This document shows positions 8,682 to 16,962 of a stretch of DNA of 64,000 nucleotides, one piece after another. The stretch spans positions 62,001 through 126,000 of the forward strand of contig NZ_OEQB01000004.1 in assembly GCF_900240295.1 (NCBI RefSeq). The letters run 5' to 3'. Numbering within the stretch: the stretch's first letter is position 1; every line of letters starts with the position of its first letter. Both the position numbers and the translations under genes were made by a program. This DNA is from Megasphaera vaginalis (ex Bordigoni et al. 2020). Its GTDB lineage: Bacteria > Bacillota > Negativicutes > Veillonellales > Megasphaeraceae. The notes under the pieces are model-generated. The model made no database searches. It worked only from the letters and a program-made list of their open reading frames with translations, and was not told the DNA's origin.

Positions 8682-10061
8682 TTATTTTCCCAAACAGAAC
8701 CGACTGAAAATTTCCGCCGCAATATCATCGGCAACGGTATCCCCCGTAATCGACCCGAGCCGTTCCCAGGCTTCCCGAATGTCGACAATGGCGCAATCGA
8801 CAGGCATGGATGAATCTATCGTCTGCCGCGCCCGCCGCAGCGCTTCTCTGCTCTGTCGAACCAGTTCAATGTGCCGCGTATTGGTCAGCAAGGCGCTGGT
8901 CCCTTCATGGAGCCCTTCTTCCCGGACAATACCGGTCAGATGCGCTGCCAACGCCTCCAATCCCGTACCGTCTTTAGCGGAAACGGCAATAACGGGATAC
9001 GGAAATGCCGCAAGATCCGCCGCCGTTACCTGCGCTGCCAGATCCGCTTTATTCAAGGCGATCACTGCCCGCTTTTTGCCGGCGGCAATCAGAATCTCCC
9101 GATCCGCCGCCGATAAAGGTCGCGCACTGTCAATAACGACAAGGTTGATATCGGCTTTGTCCAGATACTGCCGCGCCCTGTCGATGCCGATCCGTTCAAC
9201 CTTATCCTCCGTTTCATGTATGCCTGCCGTATCGACGAGGCGGAGCGGAATACCGTTCAAGGTCACCCATTCTTCCAAACTGTCCCGCGTCGTTCCCGGC
9301 ACATCGGTGACAATCGCCCGTTCCTCGGCAAGAAGGCGATTGAGCAGACTCGACTTGCCCGCATTCGGCACGCCGGCAATGGCGACAGTAATACCGTCGC
9401 GAATCATACGTCCACTTTCCGACTTTTGCAACATGACCTCTATCTTTTCTTCCATTTCCCGCAAACCTGCTCCTATATCGGTTATGGCAACTTCTTCCAG
9501 ATCTTCTTCAGGATAGTCGATCATGACCTCAATACGCGTCATAAAGTCGGCCAATTCTTTTCGCAATTCGCCGATTAAGCCGGAAAGGCGGCCTTCCAGC
9601 TGTGTCACGGCGCAATTCAAACCGGCAGCGCTCTTCGATTGAATGACGTCCATAACAGCTTCCGCCTGCGCCAAATCAATACGGCCGTTTATGAACGCGC
9701 GTTGTGTGAATTCACCTGGCGCCGCAAGCCGGACACCGCTGCGCAGCAAAAGCCCCATAATCGCCTGTAACGATTGCCCGCCGCCGTGGCATTGTATTTC
9801 AACGACATCTTCAGCCGTATATGAATGCGGCCCGTGCATCAATAACAATAACACTTCATCGATAATCGTCCCCGTTTCATCAACGATCGTGCCGTACTGA
9901 ACGGAACGGTCACGCCTTTTTTCGAGCGGTATTGATGAAGCACTGTGAAACACGCCGTCAGTCAACGCAAACGAACGGCTGCCGCTGACGCGGATTACAC
10001 CGATACCGCTTTGTCCCGGCGGCGTCGCAATGGCTGCAATCGTATCATCCGGATCATACAT
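8682..10061 (-). CDS. mnmE: tRNA modification GTPase MnmE
   Basis: A 459-residue GTPase (old name TrmE/ThdF). The N-terminal folate-binding domain (TIAAIATPPGQSGIGVIRVSG) is followed by an inserted G domain with P-loop GVPNAGKSSLLN, DxxG in VDTAGI and NKAD. The C-terminus ends in CLGK, the family's conserved cysteine motif. It is the GTPase partner of MnmG. AAAGGAGG lies eight bases before the ATG. A terminator directly upstream separates it from jag, so it likely has its own promoter or depends on read-through. Confidence 0.97.
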   Translation of the reverse strand: MYDPDDTIAAIATPPGQSGIGVIRVSGSRSFALTDGVFHSASSIPLEKRRDRSVQYGTIVDETGTIIDEVLLLLMHGPHSYTAEDVVEIQCHGGGQSLQAIMGLLLRSGVRLAAPGEFTQRAFINGRIDLAQAEAVMDVIQSKSAAGLNCAVTQLEGRLSGLIGELRKELADFMTRIEVMIDYPEEDLEEVAITDIGAGLREMEEKIEVMLQKSESGRMIRDGITVAIAGVPNAGKSSLLNRLLAEERAIVTDVPGTTRDSLEEWVTLNGIPLRLVDTAGIHETEDKVERIGIDRARQYLDKADINLVVIDSARPLSAADREILIAAGKKRAVIALNKADLAAQVTAADLAAFPYPVIAVSAKDGTGLEALAAHLTGIVREEGLHEGTSALLTNTRHIELVRQSREALRRARQTIDSSMPVDCAIVDIREAWERLGSITGDTVADDIAAEIFSRFCLGK

Positions 10062-10081
10062 AAAGGGGGCCTCCTTTCTGC

Positions 10082-10109
10082 AAAAAACCCGGTGCTTTGC
10101 ACCGGGTTT
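10082..10109 (-). terminator. Terminator between jag and mnmE
   Basis: Hairpin with 11-bp arms (10085-10095 and 10099-10109, loop of three). On the minus strand it is followed by a run of T, right after the jag stop codon. It splits the rpmH-jag transcript from the mnmE-mnmG-rsmG operon. Confidence 0.85.
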
Positions 10110-10115
10110 ATCTGC

Positions 10116-10847
10116 TCACTCTTGATAGTAAATAACGACATGACGATACGGGTCCTGTCCTTCACTTTCAGTACGAATATGCGCTTTATCTTGAAGCGCG
10201 ATATGGATAATCTTTCGTTCATATCCGTTCATCGGCTCCAATACGACTTTGTCGTTCTTCCGTCTTACCCGTCCTGAAAGGCGCAAAGCCAGCTGCTTCA
10301 ACGTTTCTTCACGGCGACGGCGGTAATTCTCCACGTCGAGCATGACGAAATGGCGGCTGCCATGTCCCTGATTCGTTTTCAGATTCGTCAAATACTGCAG
10401 TGCATCCAGTGTCTGTCCATGTTTGCCGATAAGAACCCCCAGGTTTTCACCGTGCAGATGAAGGATAATTCGATCCTCTTTAACCATCTTTTCAATAATG
10501 ACGGGAATCTTCATCTTATCCAGCACTTCCTGAAGAAAAGCTTTGGCTTCCAACGCCGCCTCTTCTGCAGGATAATCTTCCGTCGCCTCCACAGCTGTTT
10601 CCGCTGTATCTTCCGTTTCCTTTATTTCATTTTCTACCCTATCCGTATCCGCCGCTGTTTCCGGATTTACTGTCTCTTCCTTCACCGTCAGACGAACTTT
10701 TCCCGGCTTACTGCCGAAACCCAAAAAGCCGCTGCTCGGCGCCGTTATGATTTCGACATCGACTTCGTCTTCCGTCTTACCGAGCTGAAGCAATCCGGAG
10801 CGAATGGCAGCTTCAATCGTTTTTCCTGTAGCCTCAATCGTTTTCAT
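10116..10847 (-). CDS. jag: Jag/KhpB RNA-binding protein
   Basis: A 243-residue protein with three parts: the Jag N-terminal domain (residues 1-55, ending FLGFGSKPGKVRL), an acidic low-complexity linker (about 55-105), and KH plus R3H RNA-binding domains (GENLGVLIGKHGQTLDALQYL, then RRRREETLKQLA). KhpB with KhpA binds RNA and influences cell elongation and division in Firmicutes. The start overlaps the yidC stop by four bases (ATGA), showing translational coupling. Position between yidC and mnmE is the usual one. Confidence 0.94.
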   Translation of the reverse strand: MKTIEATGKTIEAAIRSGLLQLGKTEDEVDVEIITAPSSGFLGFGSKPGKVRLTVKEETVNPETAADTDRVENEIKETEDTAETAVEATEDYPAEEAALEAKAFLQEVLDKMKIPVIIEKMVKEDRIILHLHGENLGVLIGKHGQTLDALQYLTNLKTNQGHGSRHFVMLDVENYRRRREETLKQLALRLSGRVRRKNDKVVLEPMNGYERKIIHIALQDKAHIRTESEGQDPYRHVVIYYQE

Positions 10848-11527
10848 GCTTTTGCTCCTTTATTTTTGCCGCGAAACATAATTACCTGCTGTACCCACTG
10901 GAACACGTTGGAAATGATCCAGTAAATAATCAGACCGCTGGGAAAACTCAAACTGATCCAGCCGATAAAGCACGGCATAGCAATCTGCATAATTTTCTGC
11001 TGTTTGGCCTGCGCTTCCGACATCGCCGCCTGGCCGCCGGTCATCTGTTTTTGAATGGCAAACGTGGAAAGGGCCGATACGATAGGCAGCACATAGGTCG
11101 GATCCGACTCGCCCAGACTCGGCAACCACAGGAAACTTTGATACATCGGATCGTAAGGATATTCGCGCAATGCGTAAAAAATAGCGATCAGAAACGGCAT
11201 CTGAATCAATATCGGCAAACATCCGGACAAGGGATTGACACCCATCTGTCGGTAAAGCTTGCCCATTTCTTCCTGCAATTTCTTCTGATTTCCCTTATAC
11301 TTCTGCTGCAATTCCTTAATTTTCGGTTGCAGCTGCTGCATACCTTCCATCGATTTGATTTGTTTCGCCGTCAACGGCGACAAAATCAATTTGATAATCA
11401 ACGTCAGCATAATGATGGCAATACCGTAACTCGGATACCCCAGCGTATGCGTAAAGGCATAGCAATAATCGAGAAAGGTAGACATAATCCCGCTGAGCAC
11501 GTCCATGATCCCGCTGAAAAAACCCAA
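10844..11527 (-). CDS. yidC: Membrane protein insertase YidC (short Gram-positive type)
   Basis: About 227 residues; lacks the large periplasmic domain of proteobacterial YidC. Core features: SYGIAIIMLTLIIKLILSP, the cytoplasmic loop rich in K/Q (LQPKIKELQQKYKGN), NPLSGCLPILIQMPFLIA and the last membrane segment FPSGLIIYW. It inserts proteins into the inner membrane with or without Sec. No lipobox cysteine is seen. Start: TTG at 11527 has AGGAG nine bases upstream, whereas the TTG at 11536 abuts that site; an ATG at 11506 is also possible. Confidence 0.93.
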   Translation of the reverse strand: MGFFSGIMDVLSGIMSTFLDYCYAFTHTLGYPSYGIAIIMLTLIIKLILSPLTAKQIKSMEGMQQLQPKIKELQQKYKGNQKKLQEEMGKLYRQMGVNPLSGCLPILIQMPFLIAIFYALREYPYDPMYQSFLWLPSLGESDPTYVLPIVSALSTFAIQKQMTGGQAAMSEAQAKQQKIMQIAMPCFIGWISLSFPSGLIIYWIISNVFQWVQQVIMFRGKNKGAKA

Positions 11528-11616
11528 TACTCTCAACTCCTGTCCAATGAAGTAAAATTTTCGAAGTAAATCGACACAGCCTTTATTTCATCCGGCCGAT
11601 TCTTGTATTGATTTCG

Positions 11617-11826
11617 TTACGGCACCGGATCGTAACCGCCCTTATGAAAAGGATGGCATTTCAGAATCCGTTTCACTGCTAAAAAACCGCCTTTCCATAC
11701 GCCGTATTTCTGCAACGCTTCTACGGCGTAGGCGCTGCACGTCGGATAAAAACGACAGCAAGGCAGACCTAACGGGGAAATACAAAGTTGATAAAAGCGA
11801 ATGAGAGCAATGCATAAGCGTTTCAT
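11617..11826 (-). CDS. yidD: Membrane protein insertion efficiency factor YidD
   Basis: A 69-residue protein with the family signature [17 protein letters not shown] and [18 protein letters not shown]. An amphipathic N-terminal helix associates with the membrane and it aids YidC-dependent insertion. The ATG at 11826 overlaps the rnpA stop (ATGA), which decides the start over an upstream TTG at 11847 inside rnpA. Confidence 0.95.
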   Translation of the reverse strand: MKRLCIALIRFYQLCISPLGLPCCRFYPTCSAYAVEALQKYGVWKGGFLAVKRILKCHPFHKGGYDPVP

Positions 11827-12185
11827 TGTATCCGCTTCTTTCTCCAAACCTTGGCAAGACGCAATAAATGAAGTATATTTTTTTCCGCTTCGCCATACGA
11901 TAAATGTTTTAACCTGCTGCGGCCAATCAATACCAGATCATATCCGTCGCCAATTTCAAACTGATGCAGGCGATAAACTTCTTTCATCAAACGCCGGCAG
12001 CGATTTCTTTCCACGGCACAGCCGATCTTTTTTCCCGTTACAAAACCGATGCGCGTTTTGTGCTTCGGCGAACGTGGCAGCACATAGAGAACGGCGTACC
12101 GGTTAACGACAGATTTTCCTCGCCTATATACGAGCTGATATTCTTTATTTTTACATATCTTTTTTTCTTTTTTCAACTCATACAT
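11823..12185 (-). CDS. rnpA: Ribonuclease P protein component
   Basis: A 120-residue basic protein. The conserved RNA-binding block is [22 protein letters not shown], here with RNRCRR for the usual RNR(A/I)KR; the opening [20 protein letters not shown] is typical. It assists the RNase P RNA in maturing tRNA 5' ends. It lies between rpmH and yidD, the universal order. Confidence 0.96.
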   Translation of the reverse strand: MYELKKEKKICKNKEYQLVYRRGKSVVNRYAVLYVLPRSPKHKTRIGFVTGKKIGCAVERNRCRRLMKEVYRLHQFEIGDGYDLVLIGRSRLKHLSYGEAEKNILHLLRLAKVWRKKRIQ

Positions 12186-12262
12186 AGACTTCTGATCCCG
12201 GCAAATAGTAGAAAAACAGAAAAATCCCTGGCGGAACTTTTCTGTTTATCGGCGAACAAAAT

Positions 12263-12397
12263 TTACGCAGAAAGCTTCTTTCTGCCCTTCATGCGGCGTT
12301 TTTTCAAAACCATACGGCCACCTTTGGTCTTCATTCTTTCACGAAAACCGTGGGTTCTCTTTTTCCACAATGTATTCGGCTGATATGTCTGTTTCAA
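12263..12397 (-). CDS. rpmH: 50S ribosomal protein L34
   Basis: A 44-residue protein: [37 protein letters not shown] and RKKLSA match L34 across its full length. The start is TTG at 12397, preceded by a strong AGGAGG; no ATG is available in frame upstream of the conserved N-terminus. A consensus promoter lies 60-90 bases upstream. It is the first gene of the leftward rpmH-rnpA-yidD-yidC-jag transcript. Confidence 0.96.
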   Translation of the reverse strand: MKQTYQPNTLWKKRTHGFRERMKTKGGRMVLKKRRMKGRKKLSA

Positions 12398-12453
12398 GTA
12401 AGACACCTCCTTCTGTCCGTAGTTATTACCATTACTTACACCATAACAGTGTA

Positions 12454-12482
12454 ATTATACTCAATAGATAGGTTACTGTCAA
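12454..12482 (-). promoter_or_regulatory. Consensus promoter of rpmH operon
   Basis: Minus strand: TTGACA (12482-12477), exactly 17 bases, TATAAT (12459-12454). Both boxes are perfect, as expected for a ribosomal protein gene. Confidence 0.9.
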
Positions 12483-12542
12483 TTATTTCCCTTGCCGGTC
12501 CTTTACCGTCTTGCGCCATTGATTCATTAAAATTAAAAATTA

Positions 12543-12551
12543 TGATAAAAT
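12543..12551 (+). promoter_or_regulatory. Possible extended -10 promoter of dnaA
   Basis: TGATAAAAT is an extended -10 pattern (TG, one base, TAAAAT) in an AT-rich stretch with no clear -35. It would give a ~255-nt dnaA leader spanning the DnaA boxes, allowing autoregulation. Weak evidence. Confidence 0.3.
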
Positions 12552-12650
12552 ATATTATTACTACTCATGTTCGTATACGGACTGCAAGTATTCTTCATTA
12601 CAATCGTTTCCGGCCAATTCTATTCATTTATTGACAACTTTAGTGTAAAA

Positions 12651-12774
12651 TGTGGATAGAACGAACCGGTTATCAACAACTTATCAACAAATTGTGGATA
12701 AGTTTCAACGGTCACATTGCGCATATTTCAGTAACAGCCAACGCTTCTTACCAAAATTTTCCACCTTATCCACA
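12651..12774. other. oriC, upstream DnaA-box cluster
   Basis: Five DnaA-box-like 9-mers precede dnaA: TGTGGATAG (12651), TTATCAACA (12670 and 12681), TGTGGATAA (12693, perfect on the minus strand) and TTATCCACA (12766, perfect). The cluster sits between divergent rpmH and dnaA, the usual first half of a bipartite Firmicute origin, and probably also autoregulates dnaA. Confidence 0.88.
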
Positions 12775-12813
12775 AACACGGATTACAACATATCCCCAAG
12801 AAAGGATGCTTCC

Positions 12814-14277
12814 ATGGAAACGACAGATCTGATAGAAATTTGGGAAGGAATATTAAGAGAATTACAAAAAAAGGTAGACCCGAAAATATATACGACGTGG
12901 TTCGAAACCTCTATTATTCCTTATATGTATCAAAACGATACGCTTATCTTGGATACGACAAATAAATTTATCTGCCTGTACATAACCAGAAAATACGGAC
13001 AGTTGCTGAAAGAAACGGCAACACTCGTTATCGGCAGCGAAACGAACGTAGAGTTGATCAACAGTGAAGACAAGACGATTATTCCCGAAGAACCGGTAGC
13101 CGAAACGATTCATCACGTTAAACCGCAACAACAGCAGCCTGCCGATACGGAACCGACAGTGCAGGAAGATCTGACACAGATCTCCTCCGTTCCGTCTGCA
13201 ACAACGGAACAAAAAAATACGGACACCATCAAACCGACAGGCTATACCGAATTGAACGATATGTATACTTTCGACAACTTCATTGTGGGCAACAGTAATC
13301 GTATCGCCTATTCAGCGGCTTTATCCATTGCCGAAGCGCCGGCTAAAAAGTATAATCCATTCTTTATTTACGGCGGCAGCGGACTTGGAAAAACGCACTT
13401 AATGCAGGCCATCGGTCACAGTCTGTTGGAAAAATTTCCGACATTACGACTTCATTGCATTACTAGCGAAGATTTCACCAATGACATGATCCACTCGCTA
13501 CGTGATAAAAATCCTGAAAGTTTTCGTCAAAAGTATCGGAATATCGACGTCCTTTTAGTCGATGATATTCAATTTCTCGAAGACAAGGAACGGACACAGG
13601 AAGAATTTTTTCATACATTCAACACGCTCTTCCGTGATCGTAAACAAATGGTTTTTACCAGCGACAGACCGCCGCAGGATATAAAAAAACTGGAAGACAG
13701 ACTTCGTTCCCGTTTTCAAGGCGGTATGGTCGTCAATATCGATCCGCCAGACCTGGAAACGAGAATGGCCATTCTTTTGAGCCTGGCGCAAAAAGAACAT
13801 ATCGCCGTCGATAAAAAAGCTATTGACTATATTGCTTCATATATGAGTACTAACGTACGTGAACTGGAAGGAGCCTTTTTTAGAGCGCAAATGCAGGCGT
13901 CGGCGGAAAATTCACCGATTACCTTGGAAATTACACAAAAAGCGTTAAAAGAACTCGTTTCCGTCAATAATGACAAAAAATATATTACAATCGATGAAAT
14001 TACTGCAACAGTCTGCCGTTTCTATAAAGTAAAATATGAAGACCTGATGAGTAAAAAAAAGACTAAAAACATTGCTTTGCCGCGACAGATCGCCATGTAT
14101 CTATGCCGTGAACTGACGGAAAACACTTATCCTCATATCGGCACAGCCTTCAACGGCCGCGATCACACGACAGTCATGCACGCCTGCACTAAGATCATGA
14201 AAACGATGGAAACAGATGAACATTTCCGTGCCATGATTGAAGAACTGAAAAACAAGATAAAAAATGTGAATGCATAA
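12814..14277 (+). CDS. dnaA: Chromosomal replication initiator protein DnaA
   Basis: A 487-residue initiator. Domain I (1-80, LRELQKKVDPKIYTTWFETS), a variable glutamine/proline-rich domain II (to ~145), the AAA+ domain III with Walker A GGSGLGKTHLM and Walker B LLVDDIQF, and the DNA-binding domain IV with NGRDHTTVMHA. It binds DnaA boxes and opens the origin. The ATG at 12814 has AAAGGA seven bases upstream and matches the family N-terminus; an upstream in-frame extension would run through DnaA boxes. Confidence 0.98.
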   Translation: METTDLIEIWEGILRELQKKVDPKIYTTWFETSIIPYMYQNDTLILDTTNKFICLYITRKYGQLLKETATLVIGSETNVELINSEDKTIIPEEPVAETIHHVKPQQQQPADTEPTVQEDLTQISSVPSATTEQKNTDTIKPTGYTELNDMYTFDNFIVGNSNRIAYSAALSIAEAPAKKYNPFFIYGGSGLGKTHLMQAIGHSLLEKFPTLRLHCITSEDFTNDMIHSLRDKNPESFRQKYRNIDVLLVDDIQFLEDKERTQEEFFHTFNTLFRDRKQMVFTSDRPPQDIKKLEDRLRSRFQGGMVVNIDPPDLETRMAILLSLAQKEHIAVDKKAIDYIASYMSTNVRELEGAFFRAQMQASAENSPITLEITQKALKELVSVNNDKKYITIDEITATVCRFYKVKYEDLMSKKKTKNIALPRQIAMYLCRELTENTYPHIGTAFNGRDHTTVMHACTKIMKTMETDEHFRAMIEELKNKIKNVNA

Positions 14278-14286
14278 GTGCATGCG

Positions 14287-14415
14287 TTGTCCATAGTTTG
14301 GGGACAAATAAAAAAAAGTTGAAATGTGGAAAAAAGATTTTCAGTTATCCACTATTTATACACACTTGTGCATAGCCTGATAAAAGGAATAAGCAACCTT
14401 TTTCACAAATCCACA
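14287..14415. other. oriC, downstream DnaA-box cluster
   Basis: The dnaA-dnaN gap holds several near-consensus boxes: TTGTCCATA (14287), TGTGGAAAA (14325), TTATCCACT (14345), TTATACACA (14356), TTTTTCACA (14399) and AAATCCACA (14407). No coding sequence fits here. With the upstream cluster this makes a bipartite origin. Confidence 0.82.
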
Positions 14416-14445
14416 GTTCCTATTACTATTACTACTATTTTTTAA
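14416..14445. other. DnaA-trio-like unwinding element
   Basis: Directly after the last DnaA box (14407-14415) come five bases GTTCC and then 14421-14438, whose lower strand read 3' to 5' contains AAT-GAT-AAT-GAT-GAT (14423-14437), followed by a T-rich run. A DnaA box, a short spacer and 3'-GAT repeats is the layout of the basal unwinding module described for Bacillus. This is the likely site of strand opening. Confidence 0.7.
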
Positions 14446-14491
14446 CTTTCATCATTCAACTATCCATAACCGAAAAAGGGGAATCAAGAAC

Positions 14492-15607
14492 ATGAAATTA
14501 CTGGTTAAAAAAGATGACTTCAATAAAGGACTCCAATCTGTACAGAAAGTAGCGCAAAACAAAAGCAACAATCTCACCTCTGAAAACGGCCTTCTCATTA
14601 AAGCGTTGAACGGCGTTATTGAAATTCAAGCCAATGACTATGACATGAGCATTAAAACGATCATTCCCGGTATAATTGAAGAAAAAGGAGAAGCTTTTTT
14701 GGCAGATCCGCATATTTTGGAACTGACACGACGTATTAACAGCGAAGAAATTACCGTATCCAAACAAGACGCCGATACGCAAATGATGATTCAAGGCGGC
14801 AACCTAAAATATCAATACCTGACAATGGATCCTGACGATTTTAATGAGGTGGAAGTCGTTGAACAGGGTTATTCGCAATTTATGACAGACAGTATTACTT
14901 TAAAAGATCTGATCGAACATACCGCTTACGCTTGTGCAGCCGATTTGGCCAGGCCTATATTCACCGGCACTTTTCTGGATGTTGACGGCGCGACGATTTC
15001 CATGGTCGCCACCGATACGCATCGGTTGGCATTAAAAACGGCTGAACTTGACGCACCCGTCTCGGAAAGACTGCAGGCCGTGATTCCCAGCAGGCTTTTG
15101 AGCGAAATATCCCGACAGTTGCCGACCGATATGCCCGTACCCGTACAGATTACGGCAATCCGCAATTATCTGGCTGTCAAGTTCAGCAACGTATATATTA
15201 AGACGCGGTTGATTGAAGGCCAATTCCCCGATTACCAGCGCGTTATTCCGACTTCTTTTTCCTGCGCCGTAACCGTCAACAGAACCGAATTTACAGGCGC
15301 GGTGGAACGGGCCTCCATTGTCGCCAAAGACGCGCAGTACAATGTGATCAATTTCGTCATGGCCGACGATCAGATCAAATTGACCAGCCAGGATCCGGAT
15401 CACGGGACAGTCGAAGATTTTGTTCCTTGCAAAATGGAAGGAGAAGAATTGAGTATTTCCTTCAACGGAAAATATATCCTTGATATTTTAAAACATTGCC
15501 ACGGCGATGAAATTTCGCTGCAATGTAAAGAAAACAGCCCCCTTTTGGTCAAAGATCTGGAAGAAGATCGTTGTGTCTTCGTCGTAACGCCTATGCGTAC
15601 ACGTTGA
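14492..15607 (+). CDS. dnaN: DNA polymerase III beta sliding clamp
   Basis: A 371-residue protein of normal clamp length with three repeated domains; recognisable blocks include MKLLVKKDDFNKGLQSVQKV, MVATDTHRLAL, EGQFPDYQRVIP and the C-terminal VVTPMRTR, close to the usual LIMPMR(L). The ring tethers polymerase III and other clamp-binding proteins to DNA. It follows dnaA across the origin gap. Confidence 0.98.
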   Translation: MKLLVKKDDFNKGLQSVQKVAQNKSNNLTSENGLLIKALNGVIEIQANDYDMSIKTIIPGIIEEKGEAFLADPHILELTRRINSEEITVSKQDADTQMMIQGGNLKYQYLTMDPDDFNEVEVVEQGYSQFMTDSITLKDLIEHTAYACAADLARPIFTGTFLDVDGATISMVATDTHRLALKTAELDAPVSERLQAVIPSRLLSEISRQLPTDMPVPVQITAIRNYLAVKFSNVYIKTRLIEGQFPDYQRVIPTSFSCAVTVNRTEFTGAVERASIVAKDAQYNVINFVMADDQIKLTSQDPDHGTVEDFVPCKMEGEELSISFNGKYILDILKHCHGDEISLQCKENSPLLVKDLEEDRCVFVVTPMRTR

Positions 15608-15624
15608 ATGAGGAGAAGAGAGCT

Positions 15625-15849
15625 ATGAAACAACAGGAAATAATCAGCATCAAAACGGAAACGATTCAGTTGGATCAGTTATTAAAATTGGCGAATGTTG
15701 TCGTCAGTGGCGGGCAAGTTCGTTTTCTTCTGGAAGAGCAAGCCGTTTTTGTCAATGATGAGGTTTGCACGGCCAAACGAAAACAGCTGCGTCATGGTGA
15801 TATCGTTACGGTTAAAGGTGCCGGCACATATAAAATAGTCGGAGTATAG
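15625..15849 (+). CDS. yaaA: S4-domain RNA-binding protein YaaA
   Basis: A 74-residue S4 domain: IQLDQLLKLANVVVSGGQVRF then VFVNDEVCTAKRKQLRHGD. The family sits between dnaN and recF in most Firmicutes and is thought to bind RNA or ribosomes; its exact role is unclear. The ATG at 15625 is chosen because GGAGAAGAG precedes it and the upstream frame overlaps dnaN. Confidence 0.93.
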   Translation: MKQQEIISIKTETIQLDQLLKLANVVVSGGQVRFLLEEQAVFVNDEVCTAKRKQLRHGDIVTVKGAGTYKIVGV

Positions 15850-15852
15850 ATA

Positions 15853-16962
15853 ATGATCATTACGTCTTTGCGCCTTCATCAATTTCGAAATTACAGGGAC
15901 GCCTGTTTTTCCTTTCCGCAATCTGTCGTCGTGCTGCACGGTTCTAACGGACAAGGCAAAACAAATTTGCTGGAAGCGCTGTATATGGGCAGTATCGGCA
16001 AATCATACAGGAACGGCAGCGACAATGATTGTCTTCACTGGGAAGCCGGCGAAGGCAGCATTATCATCGGTTTTCAACGGGGCGGCGTCGAAGAAGAAGT
16101 GAAAATCGTTCTTTCCAGGGAGGATAAAAAAGCAATTTTCGTCAATGGGACCAACGTCAAACATCGGGAATTGATCGGTACTTTGCAGGCCGTCATTTTT
16201 TCTCCCGATGATTTGCAGTTGATTAAGGGAAGCCCTTCGTTACGGCGACGCTTTCTGGATATGGAAATATCTCAGGTCAGTCCGGCGTATTATAAAACGC
16301 TGCTGCAATATAATCGCTCTCTGGCACAGCGAAATTTTTTATTGAAACAGATGAAATATACCGACAGACGGTCATTGACGGAATGGGACCGGCAGATTGC
16401 CCGGTTTGCGGCGCAGATTACGGCAAAAAGGCTGGATTCTTTGCATAAGATTGCGTTTTTGTCCGGCGTTATTCACCGTCGACTGACCGGGAGCAGTGAA
16501 AATTTATCGCTTTCTTATATGCAGCCGTATGTTGAAGACGGCAGACGGCATGAAGGACAGAGAAGAGATGAAGAATGGTATTTTTCCCTGCTTCAACATA
16601 ACCTGGATGCCGATATTCAGCGCATGTCGACATCTGTCGGCCCGCATCGTGACGACCTGGTGTTTGCTGTCGACGGCGCCGAATTGAAACGATACGGCTC
16701 GCAGGGACAGCAGCGTACGGCCGTCTTGGCGTTGAAAATGTCGGAATTGGAATATATCAAGTCGGAAAGCGGTGAATATCCTGTACTGTTATTGGATGAT
16801 GTCATGAGCGAGCTTGATCAGAAGCGGCGGCAAGGATTGTTGGATTTTGTGCGCAGTCGGATACAGACGTTTATTACAACGACGGAGCCGGGAATGTTTC
16901 AAACCGTAAAGGATTGCCGTTTTATCGGTATCGAACGGGGAAAGGCGGTGCAGCGTGACTGA
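15853..16962 (+). CDS. recF: DNA replication and repair protein RecF
   Basis: A 369-residue SMC-like ATPase. Walker A is GSNGQGKTNLLEALY; the signature region is KRYGSQGQQRTAVLALKM and Walker B is YPVLLLDDVMSELD. It helps load RecA at gaps together with RecO and RecR (recR is also in this window). It starts three bases after yaaA and overlaps the next gene by eight bases. Confidence 0.97.
   Translation: MIITSLRLHQFRNYRDACFSFPQSVVVLHGSNGQGKTNLLEALYMGSIGKSYRNGSDNDCLHWEAGEGSIIIGFQRGGVEEEVKIVLSREDKKAIFVNGTNVKHRELIGTLQAVIFSPDDLQLIKGSPSLRRRFLDMEISQVSPAYYKTLLQYNRSLAQRNFLLKQMKYTDRRSLTEWDRQIARFAAQITAKRLDSLHKIAFLSGVIHRRLTGSSENLSLSYMQPYVEDGRRHEGQRRDEEWYFSLLQHNLDADIQRMSTSVGPHRDDLVFAVDGAELKRYGSQGQQRTAVLALKMSELEYIKSESGEYPVLLLDDVMSELDQKRRQGLLDFVRSRIQTFITTTEPGMFQTVKDCRFIGIERGKAVQRD

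Noticed and set aside
12554-12566. Second DnaA-trio-like run upstream of dnaA
   Set aside because: The ATT-ATT-ACT-ACT pattern has no DnaA box and GC spacer beside it, so the downstream element is better.
12631-12660. TTGACA before the first DnaA box as a dnaA promoter
   Set aside because: No -10 lies at 16-18 bases; TAAAAT is only nine bases away.
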